A model generated the notes under the pieces. The model searched no databases, had not been told where the DNA came from, and worked only from the letters and a program-made list of their open reading frames with translations. A program made the translations under genes and the position numbers. 40,718 nt of DNA, from NCBI GenBank assembly GCA_038248505.1, contig JBBRXJ010000024.1, forward strand, positions 1 through 40,718. The letters run 5' to 3'. Numbering within the stretch: position 1 is the first letter of the stretch; the number at the start of each line of letters is the position of its first letter. This DNA is from JBBRXJ01 sp038248505. GTDB lineage: Bacteria > Bacteroidota > Bacteroidia > Bacteroidales > JBBRXJ01. Positions 7,109 to 14,801 of this stretch are shown in pieces.

Positions 7109-8614
7109 ATGGCAAAGTTTGAAAACTTAATTCTTTTAACACGCACAATGAGTAAGACCGAAAAACGCTTATTTAGTATGAATTTTGGTTTAAATACGAG
7201 GGATGCTAAAAACTTGTCGGATTATTTGGTTCTTTATAATTTAATTGTTGATGAGAGAAATTCCGAAAAAGATATTCGCCTATTATTTAGACAGAAAAAT
7301 CCCTCAGGTGCATTTGAATCACTGTCTCTACATTTATATCAACATTTAATACGTTTTTTGTCAGATCAAAATACCGAAAAGAATAATGATGTATTATTTA
7401 ACCAATATTATTCTGAAGCAATTATTCTTTTTAATAGAAGTATTTATGATGCCTGTTTTCAATTAATAAATAAGGCAAGAACCCTCGCTTTTCGGCTTGA
7501 AAAGTTTATTTGGTATAGTCAATTTGCTCGTCTTGAACTCGACTTTTTTAGGCGTTTGAATTATCCGATATTGAGCGAGGAGGATTTAGTAAAGCGCTAT
7601 ACATCTGCTGGTTTAGTCATTGATTATTTAAAGAGTATTCATGAACATACATCGCTACTTGATACATTAAGTTATCGATATGCTTTAAAAGGGCCTTTAG
7701 AATTACCTTTCGAAAAAGAGCAACTAAATGATTTGGTGTTAGGTGAAATGAGTATGATGAATAAACATAACTATCGCTCTTTTGAATCACGAAAAACACA
7801 TTTATTATTTCAAGTTGCGTACTTTAAAATGACAGGAGAACCTCCATCGGCATTACATACATTAAGGCAGCTAACAAAATTATTTGAAGAGCATCAAAAT
7901 ATTTCGAGTGAGGCATCATTGGATTATGTTGATTATTTGAATGAATTGTTAAACAATTTGTATCTGATGAATGCTACTGAAGAAGTATCTTTTTATATTC
8001 AAAAGTTGAGGGCTCTTGAGAAGGAGAGCAATGAAATATTGAGGGTGTTAATCCCAGTACTAATTAAACACGAATGTTTGAAGGCATTATATGAAGATAA
8101 TCCGCTTCAAATAAAAGAGCAGCTTGTTCGATCAGAACAATATATTAAACGAATTTCTACAATTCAATCAATTTATATTAGTGCTGAAATTGCTGTACTG
8201 AGATCAATGTTATATTATCGAATAGGCGATTTAAAATCAGCTTCACACTGTTTGCGATGTGAATGGCCTATACATATTAATGATAGTGTGTTGCCTGTGT
8301 ATGTTGCTGCCCGTATGCTTAATTTGGTGTTGAGATATGAACGCGGTGATATGGATTTATTGATTTCGGAAATTACATCTATTGAGCGAAAAATGAAGAA
8401 TAGCTCTCAGCTGAATCTTATGGAAAAACAATTCGTTAGAAGTTTACGACGCACAACAACGAAATTACTTAAAAGTGATAGAAAAAAGATTTTGGCTGAA
8501 TGTAAAGAAGCTATTAATGAAATTGCTCAAGAGCCAGCTGGCAAAAGCATACGACTCTATTTTGATGTTATTAAATGGTTAAATAAAAAAATAGTGTGCG
8601 CGGCGGCGGAATGA
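7109..8614 (+). CDS. Hypothetical helical protein, TPR-like, cytoplasmic
   Basis: I do not recognise a named family for these 501 residues. There is no signal peptide or membrane helix. The protein is rich in Leu, Tyr, Lys and Glu, with predicted helix after helix, in the manner of alpha-solenoid (TPR-like) proteins. Near the N-terminus LTRTMSKTEKRLFSM is a motif I associate with long uncharacterised helical proteins of Bacteroidota. No catalytic motif was found. The gene is transcribed divergently from the rbsK operon across 182 nt of AT-rich DNA, so a regulatory link is possible but unsupported. It ends in a GC-rich tail (CAAAE), unlike the rest of the gene. It is convergent with the yciH-type gene at 8755. 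That it is a real gene is well supported by length and codon use; its function is unknown. Confidence 0.8.
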   Translation: MAKFENLILLTRTMSKTEKRLFSMNFGLNTRDAKNLSDYLVLYNLIVDERNSEKDIRLLFRQKNPSGAFESLSLHLYQHLIRFLSDQNTEKNNDVLFNQYYSEAIILFNRSIYDACFQLINKARTLAFRLEKFIWYSQFARLELDFFRRLNYPILSEEDLVKRYTSAGLVIDYLKSIHEHTSLLDTLSYRYALKGPLELPFEKEQLNDLVLGEMSMMNKHNYRSFESRKTHLLFQVAYFKMTGEPPSALHTLRQLTKLFEEHQNISSEASLDYVDYLNELLNNLYLMNATEEVSFYIQKLRALEKESNEILRVLIPVLIKHECLKALYEDNPLQIKEQLVRSEQYIKRISTIQSIYISAEIAVLRSMLYYRIGDLKSASHCLRCEWPIHINDSVLPVYVAARMLNLVLRYERGDMDLLISEITSIERKMKNSSQLNLMEKQFVRSLRRTTTKLLKSDRKKILAECKEAINEIAQEPAGKSIRLYFDVIKWLNKKIVCAAAE

Positions 8615-8754
8615 AATGTTAAATGATTGAATATTGAGTAAATTTTTGTGGAAGATACATTTACGGCAAATTTATATGCTAATAAAAAAAAGACTTTTTA
8701 AGCACATCAAAAAAAGAATTTCCATATTTACCAAAGGATAAGCATCTCATATTT

Positions 8755-9099
8755 TTATTTGCCGCCAGCCTTTTTATATTTGTAACCTTCTTTTTCAAGA
8801 ATCTGACATACTTTATCGCGAATGTCCCCTTGAATCATTATTTCGCCTTCTTTAACAGTGCCACCAACGCCACATTTCGACTTGAGCATGCGTCCCAATT
8901 TATCTAAATCATCTTCACTGCCAGTAAATTCTTTAATAACGACCACTGGTTTTCCGTTTCTAAATTCTTTCCATACTCGCAAATCTTGTTTATTGGGTGT
9001 AGTATTTGCTTTTAGCTCCTCCTGCTTTTTAGCCATAATATCAGGATTGGTGCTGTAAACCAAGCCATCCAACTTAGTCCAATCATTTATTTTTGCCAT
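8755..9099 (-). CDS. yciH: SUI1/YciH-family translation factor
   Basis: This 114-residue protein of the eIF1/SUI1 fold (bacterial YciH) is thought to affect start-site fidelity at the 30S ribosomal subunit. The C-terminal half carries the signature: GSEDDLDKLGRMLKSKCGVG, then GTVKEGEIMIQGD and KVCQILEKEGYK. The N-terminal 35 residues include the short DLVYSTNPD-like segment seen in bacterial members (here DGLVYSTNPD). It starts 5 nt after the stop of the exported protein at 9105, so the two are co-transcribed from the promoter box at 9695. It ends facing the convergent gene at 7109-8614. The family is certain; its precise role in bacteria is less settled. Confidence 0.9.
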   Translation of the reverse strand: MAKINDWTKLDGLVYSTNPDIMAKKQEELKANTTPNKQDLRVWKEFRNGKPVVVIKEFTGSEDDLDKLGRMLKSKCGVGGTVKEGEIMIQGDIRDKVCQILEKEGYKYKKAGGK

Positions 9100-9104
9100 A
9101 TCCT

Positions 9105-9650
9105 TTATTTAAAAAAAATAATTAATCCGCCGCCAAAAATAAAACTTGCATAATAGGTGATAGGTATTTCGCCTTCTAATGCAATGGCTATACCTTCAGC
9201 AATATCAACTGAAATACCGAGAGGAACAAGAACAGGAAATAGAACATCATTTGTTGGAAATTCCATACGAGCATCCAGCCCTGTATATAAATGATTGCCT
9301 TTACCTAATGGCAATGCCGCAATAATAGAAGCATCGGCACCAGCATATTGATATTTATGAAAACCTGTATTGAATGCAATATATTTTGCTAATTTCCATT
9401 TAAAACCACCTGCATACCAAGTGCTATTAATAGTAGCAATACGCCCATTAATACTTACATTCTCGCTTAGTTTTAAATCACCATGAATAAAAAACTTTGC
9501 ACTTCCAGCTCCTGAGGCATCAATGAAAACGGGTTCAAATCCTAATGATAGCACCCCATCATTTAAGCGAGCGCCACTGTTAAACACTTGGCTATAAGCT
9601 AAGCATGGCGTTAGTAGGAGTACAAAAAAGCTAATAATTGATAACTTCAT
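9105..9650 (-). CDS. Hypothetical exported protein, probably outer-membrane beta-barrel
   Basis: This is a 181-residue protein from the ATG at 9648-9650, which gives a clean signal peptide (MKLSIISFFVLLLTPCLAYS, cleavage before Q). An upstream ATG at 9678-9680 would add ten residues ahead of the signal and leave almost no mRNA leader, so I reject it. The mature part is Gly-rich with alternating hydrophobic strands and ends in FIFGGGLIIFFK; a C-terminal aromatic residue region is typical of small outer-membrane barrels. No enzymatic motif was found. It is the first gene of a two-gene operon with the YciH-type factor 5 nt downstream, an odd pairing with no evident functional meaning. I cannot name the family. 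Confidence 0.7.
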   Translation of the reverse strand: MKLSIISFFVLLLTPCLAYSQVFNSGARLNDGVLSLGFEPVFIDASGAGSAKFFIHGDLKLSENVSINGRIATINSTWYAGGFKWKLAKYIAFNTGFHKYQYAGADASIIAALPLGKGNHLYTGLDARMEFPTNDVLFPVLVPLGISVDIAEGIAIALEGEIPITYYASFIFGGGLIIFFK

Positions 9651-9694
9651 TTTTTTATTAATAAGATCAAAAATAGTCATTTTTTGCTCTTTCT

Positions 9695-9702
9695 CAAATA
9701 TA
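9695..9702 (-). promoter_or_regulatory. -7 box of the exported protein / yciH operon
   Basis: The minus strand reads TATATTTG, a full TAnnTTTG match, 45 nt before the ATG at 9650. This placement supports the downstream start, because the ATG at 9680 would leave only a few bases of leader. Confidence 0.5.
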
Positions 9703-9755
9703 TTTTTTAGAGATATACTTATAGATTGATTTTTTTTAAAGCAAAATTAAATGTT

Positions 9756-9763
9756 TATATTTG
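9756..9763 (+). promoter_or_regulatory. -7 box upstream of the GH27 gene
   Basis: TATATTTG matches TAnnTTTG and ends only 10 nt before the ATG at 9774, implying a very short or absent leader. It lies 53 nt from the opposing box at 9695-9702, so this is a compact divergent promoter. Confidence 0.5.
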
Positions 9764-9773
9764 AGAAAAAAAC

Positions 9774-11981
9774 ATGAGGTATTTTAAATTGCTATTTCTC
9801 GTTCTATCTACTAGCTCATTATTTGCTCAATCTATTGATATCAGCAAAGGCTGGAAATTTAAAATTGGAGATCAAAAAGAATGGTCTAAATCAAATTTTT
9901 ATGATAAGTCATGGGATACTATTCAAACTTCTATGTATTGGGAAGCACAAGGATTTGCCGATTACGATGGATATGCCTGGTATCGACTTCATGTTTTTTT
10001 GCCTTCATCACTAATTAATAATTCTCTTTGGAAGGATTCACTTGAAATTAAATTGGGCTGGATAGATGACTGGAGCGAAACCTATCTGAATGGAGTCTCT
10101 CTCGGCATCGTTGATCACTATCGTACCAATGTAAAATATAAACTCTCGGTAAATAATAGCATTATAAAATGGAATAAAGAAAATGTTATTGCCATAAGAG
10201 TACTTGATCGCAAGCGTAAAGGTGGTATGTATTTTGGTCCATACACTATTAGTATGTGTGATATTACAGATTATGTTTCCTTTAATCTTTTGGATATTCC
10301 ATTAAAATTTAATGGTGATTCATTAATTGGTGAAGTTAAAATTTATAATAACTCTCCTTTAATAGATATAAAAGGTACGCTCAAAATACATGCATTGGAT
10401 ATCCGATCAAAGCAAACGCTCTCAACAATTGAGGTTCCTATATTGCTTAACAAAAATGAAAATAAAATATTTAAATATGCTTTAAAAAATTATGCCACAT
10501 ACTGGTACATTACTGTTTCATTTACACCCAATGGTACTGCAAATAGCATTAATTATCAGGTGGAGGCACCTTACATTTTAACGCCTAAGGTCTCTGATAG
10601 TGTTAAAATTAATACACCAGCCGTATTTGGAGCTCATTCAGGGCACCCTTTTCTCTATAAAATTCCTGCTACAGGTAAAACACCGCTTACTTATAATGCC
10701 AATAATTTACCCAAAGGATTGAGCTTAAATGCCGAAACAGGTATTATAACAGGTAAAGTAAGCGATACTGGTAATTATTCTGTTGAGCTAATAGTAAAAA
10801 ATAATTTGAATAGTAAATCGCAAAAATTTAACATTGTAATAGGCGATAAATTATCGCTCACTCCCCCATTAGGCTGGGCCAGCTGGAATGCATGGGGAAA
10901 ACGCAGAGTTAGCGATGATGTAATTCGTAAAACGAGTGATGCAATGGTGCATAGCGGACTAATTAATTATGGTTATTCTTTTATAAATATTGATGATGGT
11001 TGGGAAGGTATTCGCGATAGTGATAGTATTTTACAATCGAATGAGAAATTTCCGGATATGAAAGCTTTGTCTGATTATATTCATTCACTAGGACTAAAAG
11101 CAGGTATATATTCGTCGCCAGGACCTAGAACCTGTGGTAATCTTGTAGCTAGTTATAAAAATGAAATGATTGATGCACGAACGTATGCTGAATGGGGTAT
11201 TGACTATTTAAAGTATGATCTTTGTTCCTATGTAGGCATCGAAGATGTTAGTACGTTAGAAGGGATGCAAAAACCCTATCGCCTCATGCGTCGCTGCCTC
11301 GATAGTGTTGAGCGTGATATTGTTTATGCAATGTGTCAATATGGAATGCTTAAACCATGGGAGTGGGGTGCCGAAATTGGTACAAACCTTTGGCGTACTA
11401 CAAGCGATATTGATGACACTTGGTATAGTTTAACCAATATTGGTTTTATTCAAGATCCCTATGCTGAATATGCCAAAGCAGGTCATTGGAATGATCCAGA
11501 TATGCTGGTAGTTGGGACTCTTGGTTATGGTTTTAGCAGTACTATGCACTATACTCAGTTGACTCCATCAGAACAATATACACATATAACATTATGGAGT
11601 TTGTTGGCAGCGCCGCTTCTCATAAGTTGTGATTTAATGCAGATCGATGATTTTACATTCAGCCTTTTGGCTAATTCCGAAATGATAGAAGTAAATCAAG
11701 ATGCACTTGCTAAACAAGCCAAACTTATTAAGCGTACTGCTGAATATGATATTTGGGCTAAACCGCTTTTTGATGGAAGTTATGCTGTAGGTATATTTAA
11801 TAAGACAGAAAATCTATCTGAAATACACTTCGATTTTGCTCTGCTTAATTTAAGTGACAAACAATGGATACGTGATATATGGAGACAAAAAACACTCGGT
11901 CTCTTCAATTCTTCATATAATGTTGAGGTCCCTCGGCATGGTGCAGCATTTATTAAACTAATAGCGTATAATAAAAAGTAA
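9774..11981 (+). CDS. Secreted GH27 alpha-galactosidase with N-terminal jelly-roll and Ig domains
   Basis: This 735-residue protein has a signal peptide (cleavage near residue 19, LFAQS). Residues of about 21-170 form a GH2-like sugar-binding jelly roll (KGWKFKIGD, WYRLHVFLP, ETYLNGVSLG). Residues of about 270-358 form a putative Ig domain of the He_PIG type (LPKGLSLNAETGIITGK). The catalytic GH27/melibiase barrel spans about 360-735, starting at TPPLGWASWNAW. The expected nucleophile is D482 in LKYDLC and the acid/base is D545 in RTTSDI; NIDDGW at 405-410 lines the active site. Family enzymes remove terminal alpha-galactose (or alpha-N-acetylgalactosamine) from oligosaccharides. The protein should act in the periplasm or outside the cell. 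No SusC/SusD pair or other polysaccharide-utilisation genes are adjacent, so this is a lone enzyme. Substrate within GH27 is uncertain. Confidence 0.92.
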   Translation: MRYFKLLFLVLSTSSLFAQSIDISKGWKFKIGDQKEWSKSNFYDKSWDTIQTSMYWEAQGFADYDGYAWYRLHVFLPSSLINNSLWKDSLEIKLGWIDDWSETYLNGVSLGIVDHYRTNVKYKLSVNNSIIKWNKENVIAIRVLDRKRKGGMYFGPYTISMCDITDYVSFNLLDIPLKFNGDSLIGEVKIYNNSPLIDIKGTLKIHALDIRSKQTLSTIEVPILLNKNENKIFKYALKNYATYWYITVSFTPNGTANSINYQVEAPYILTPKVSDSVKINTPAVFGAHSGHPFLYKIPATGKTPLTYNANNLPKGLSLNAETGIITGKVSDTGNYSVELIVKNNLNSKSQKFNIVIGDKLSLTPPLGWASWNAWGKRRVSDDVIRKTSDAMVHSGLINYGYSFINIDDGWEGIRDSDSILQSNEKFPDMKALSDYIHSLGLKAGIYSSPGPRTCGNLVASYKNEMIDARTYAEWGIDYLKYDLCSYVGIEDVSTLEGMQKPYRLMRRCLDSVERDIVYAMCQYGMLKPWEWGAEIGTNLWRTTSDIDDTWYSLTNIGFIQDPYAEYAKAGHWNDPDMLVVGTLGYGFSSTMHYTQLTPSEQYTHITLWSLLAAPLLISCDLMQIDDFTFSLLANSEMIEVNQDALAKQAKLIKRTAEYDIWAKPLFDGSYAVGIFNKTENLSEIHFDFALLNLSDKQWIRDIWRQKTLGLFNSSYNVEVPRHGAAFIKLIAYNKK

Positions 11982-12001
11982 ATTGTTGCATTAGCATGGT
12001 T

Positions 12002-12065
12002 TTGAATCAGTGAGACTAAAATTTCAGGAGCGAAAGTGAAAGAAATTATATAGTTGAGCTACTGC
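12002..12065. repeat. Short interspersed repeat, copy 1; rest of 11982-12303 non-coding
   Basis: Bases 12002-12065 match 16445-16508 at about 52 of 64 positions by eye, the best part being TGAAAGAAATTATATAGT. On the minus strand both copies can be read as a YIISFxxxPEI peptide, but copy 1 has in-frame stops around it. It may be a fragment of a decayed gene or a small non-coding repeat. In the rest of the 370-nt gap I see only AT-rich DNA and the promoter at 12304. Confidence 0.55.
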
Positions 12066-12303
12066 ACTTTTGTTCAGTTGACGATATCTATCGAATCAGC
12101 CTCGGCAGAAAACGATTACAGGATAAAACCCACGAAACAGCTTGTATTGTATTTGTTTAGGCACAGATGTTAATGAACATTTCAGCTAATCTGCAACAAA
12201 TAAAATAGCAATGATTATTGGTGTATATTTAGTATCAATTAAAAGATATCAAGATAATTACAGAATATAAATCAAAAAGGTATTATCTAATACCCTATTA
12301 ATA

Positions 12304-12334
12304 TTTGTTTGAATGTTCTAGAAAATTATCTTTG
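12304..12334 (+). promoter_or_regulatory. Promoter of the haem-sensor histidine kinase gene
   Basis: TTTG at 12304-12307, a 19-nt spacer and TATCTTTG at 12327-12334 match the Bacteroidota -33/-7 promoter in both elements. It is the best full promoter in the window, 17 nt before the TTG start at 12352 and 47 nt before the alternative ATG at 12382. Confidence 0.6.
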
Positions 12335-12351
12335 TTAAAACCTCAAACAAA

Positions 12352-13809
12352 TTGAAAAAAAGAATTTCGCGGAAACCATTTATGGCCATACTTTTAGTTT
12401 TTATTATATGGTCTATTGTAATGGTACTAACATTATTTTATACACTAAAAGATATTGATAAATTTTTTACAAGCTCCATTCTACTTGCCGCTCGTACAGC
12501 ACATAATAAGGATGTTCTATATCGACATTGGGTTGCTATGCAAGGAGGCGTTTATGTTCCTATTACTGAGCTTACACCTCCAAATCCTTTTCTTTCAAAT
12601 AATCCCAATAGAGATATCACGTCAACCTCTGGTTTAAAACTTACACTCATAAATCCTGCGTTTATGACTCGATTGGTTTATGAGTCATTTCCTACAAATG
12701 AAATACGTTCACATCTTATCAGCCTTGATCCTGTAAATGATAACAATTTACCTGATGAATGGGAGAAATTTGCCCTTCGTAAAATAATGGAAGGCAAAGA
12801 TGAAATATATATAACAGAGACTTTTGATAATAAAGAATATTTAAAGATGGTTAAAGCATTTATTGCTGATAAAAGTTGCCTGAAGTGTCATAACGATGCA
12901 TATTGTAAACCAGGCAAGCCTGCTGGAGCGATTAGTATTAATTATGAAACTACGGCAGTAAAGAAACGATTTTTTTTACATAAAAAAGCTTTAATAGTTC
13001 GACATATTATTATTTGGCTTATTGGCTTTGTTTTCATCTTTATTGGTTTATATACTATTCAGCGATATGTTAAAAGATTACAAAAAATGCAATCTAAATT
13101 GCATGCGAATAACATGGCAAAAGACACGTTTTTTTCAATCATTGGTCATGATTTACGTGCACCATTAAATGGTTTAATTGGTTATTCCGATCTTCTTATT
13201 AGTAAACGTAGTTTATATGACGAAGAAAAACAACAAAAATTTCTTAAATCAATAAATATATCAGCTCATTTAATGAATAATCTGCTTGATAATTTATTAA
13301 CATGGTCGCGAGAACAAAGTGGATTGATAGACTATAACCCTGCGCCACTTGAGCTGAAAATATTTTGTGATGAGTTAATTTTGCTTTTTAACGAAATTGC
13401 ATTACAAAAAGAAGTTCATATTATTAACAATATTATTGATGAATGCAATATACGGGCTGGTAGAAACATGCTTGAAACGATTTTTCGTAACTTACTTAAC
13501 AATGCCATTAAATATACAGGGCCAGGTGGTCAGGTAAGTATATCGTCTTATGTATATGGTAAATATTGCATCATTGAAATTAGTGATACTGGTATAGGTA
13601 TGTCTAATGAGCAATTGTCTAATTTATTTCTATTTACTGCACTACAATCGACCTCAGGCACAAGCAATGAGAAAGGCACGGGATTAGGATTGATTCTTTG
13701 TAAGGATTTTATTGAAAGACATGGAGGAAAAATTACCATAGAGAGTGAAATGGGTCACGGTACAAAAGTTAAATTAAGCATTCCGATAAATAGCAAAAAG
13801 ATTCATTGA
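12352..13809 (+). CDS. Orphan sensor histidine kinase with periplasmic DUF3365 (CxxCH haem) domain
   Basis: This 485-residue inner-membrane kinase has one transmembrane helix at about 11-32, a periplasmic domain at about 33-214 of the DUF3365/Tll0287 type, and a second helix at about 215-238. A short coiled linker follows, then HisKA (H266 in FSIIGHDLRAP) and a HATPase domain with N-box NLLNNAIKY, G1 DTGIGM and G2 GTGLGL. In the sensor domain, C176-L-K-C-H180 is a c-type haem attachment motif, as in the family, so redox, NO or CO sensing is plausible. The start is TTG at 12352, supported by the KKRISRK stretch ahead of the first helix; ATG at 12382 is the alternative. No response regulator is adjacent. 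The gene ends facing tsaB across a copy of the MITE-like repeat. Confidence 0.88.
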   Translation: MKKRISRKPFMAILLVFIIWSIVMVLTLFYTLKDIDKFFTSSILLAARTAHNKDVLYRHWVAMQGGVYVPITELTPPNPFLSNNPNRDITSTSGLKLTLINPAFMTRLVYESFPTNEIRSHLISLDPVNDNNLPDEWEKFALRKIMEGKDEIYITETFDNKEYLKMVKAFIADKSCLKCHNDAYCKPGKPAGAISINYETTAVKKRFFLHKKALIVRHIIIWLIGFVFIFIGLYTIQRYVKRLQKMQSKLHANNMAKDTFFSIIGHDLRAPLNGLIGYSDLLISKRSLYDEEKQQKFLKSINISAHLMNNLLDNLLTWSREQSGLIDYNPAPLELKIFCDELILLFNEIALQKEVHIINNIIDECNIRAGRNMLETIFRNLLNNAIKYTGPGGQVSISSYVYGKYCIIEISDTGIGMSNEQLSNLFLFTALQSTSGTSNEKGTGLGLILCKDFIERHGGKITIESEMGHGTKVKLSIPINSKKIH

Positions 13810-13886
13810 AGCCCCAGTTCACTGAGGTCTTGCGCTTAGTATAATCGAAGCGTATCGAAGTGACTGTTTCGCAACATCGGGGCTTC

Positions 13887-13995
13887 TTGGCTGCGGCGAA
13901 TGCATTTCTTCGCCTCGGCGAAAAACACAATTCGACACCTCAGCCAACTGCTTACGTATTTTGCAAAGAAATTTATCTTTGGTGTATGAATGTGC
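13887..13995 (+). repeat. MITE-like element, copy B
   Basis: The core at 13902-13949 matches copies A and C (TTCTTCGCCTCGGCGAAAAA and CACCTCAGCCAACT), and the right part matches copy D up to TTGGTGTATGAATGTGC at 13979-13995. The core is flanked by an inverted pair TTGGCTG (13887) / CAGCCAA (13941), so it can fold into a long hairpin. The right end runs into the palindrome at the tsaB stop codon. Confidence 0.7.
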
Positions 13996-14044
13996 TTTAG
14001 AAAACAATATCAATTTTATTGATATTGTTTTCTAAAGCACATTC
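13988..14044. terminator. 57-nt palindrome overlapping the tsaB stop codon
   Basis: Arms 13988-14014 and 14018-14044 are exact inverted copies (27 bp), with a 3-nt loop TTT. The right arm contains the last codons and the TAG of tsaB on the minus strand. It lies between two convergent genes and could end transcription from both sides. Its perfection and length suggest a recent inverted duplication rather than an ordinary terminator. Confidence 0.75.
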
Positions 14045-14727
14045 TTTTTTGCCACGGTAGCAACAAAATCTTTTAAATAAAAGGGTTCAAAATAGGCAGT
14101 ATCTTCAATTTGCTTTTTTGTGAAATAGCATTCAGAGAGATTTGCCATATAGCTAGCAGAGGAATCAACATCACTAAAAAAATGAAATCGTTTATCTGAA
14201 AAATGGTCTTTACACTTCTCCGCACCAGAACCAAAAAAACAAATACGTTCTCCAGAATAGTCTTTGAACGAATTTTCATCAACAATTAATGCCTTAGTTT
14301 CTTTTACTTGCTCCAATTTTAAATTGTAAAGTGCAGTATAAACTTCCATACGACGCGCATCAATTAAAGGGCAATAAAAAGTTTCAGTATTCAAAAAATC
14401 TTTATGTATATCAAAAAATGCTTGCGTCAATATTTCTGGTGATCCAATAGAAATAAGCGGTTTATCAATAGCATAACACAAACCCTTAGCGGCTGAAACG
14501 CCTATTCGGAGTCCGGTAAATGAACCAGGTCCTTTGCATACAGCAATCGCATCAATATCAGTTACTTTTTTGCCCGTAATTTCAAAAAGTTCAGCGATTA
14601 ATACGGTAATAATAGAAGCATGATCGCGTGTGTTTTTAACTTCTCGTACAGCTAATAATTGACCATTAGAAGCCAGTGCAACAGAACAGGTACTTGTAGA
14701 GGTATCTATATTTAAAATTAAACCCAT
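14032..14727 (-). CDS. tsaB: tRNA threonylcarbamoyladenosine biosynthesis protein TsaB
   Basis: TsaB is the ASKHA-fold partner that, with TsaD and TsaE, transfers the threonylcarbamoyl group onto A37 of tRNAs reading ANN codons. The 231-residue length is normal for the family. The N-terminus LNIDTSTSTCSVAL (phosphate-1 loop), DHASIIT and the diagnostic GPGSFTGLRIG at about 67-77 are all present. Cytoplasmic. The final residues (KKNVL) are encoded within a large palindrome at the 3' end. The partner gene tsaC/sua5, which makes the threonylcarbamoyl-AMP intermediate, is at 19174, about 4.4 kb away and on the other strand, so the two are not co-transcribed. It lies 74 nt downstream of the sugar transferase gene and may share its transcript. 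Confidence 0.93.
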   Translation of the reverse strand: MGLILNIDTSTSTCSVALASNGQLLAVREVKNTRDHASIITVLIAELFEITGKKVTDIDAIAVCKGPGSFTGLRIGVSAAKGLCYAIDKPLISIGSPEILTQAFFDIHKDFLNTETFYCPLIDARRMEVYTALYNLKLEQVKETKALIVDENSFKDYSGERICFFGSGAEKCKDHFSDKRFHFFSDVDSSASYMANLSECYFTKKQIEDTAYFEPFYLKDFVATVAKKNVL

Positions 14728-14801
14728 ATTTCTTTCTCAAAATTTATTTTGTGATGTTATGTTAAATCAGAACACTGCCTTCTATATAAGATATATATAA
14801 G

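Noticed and set aside
13819..14013. 64-codon minus-strand open frame
   Set aside because: It is made of MITE-like copy B and half of the palindrome, so it is not a gene.
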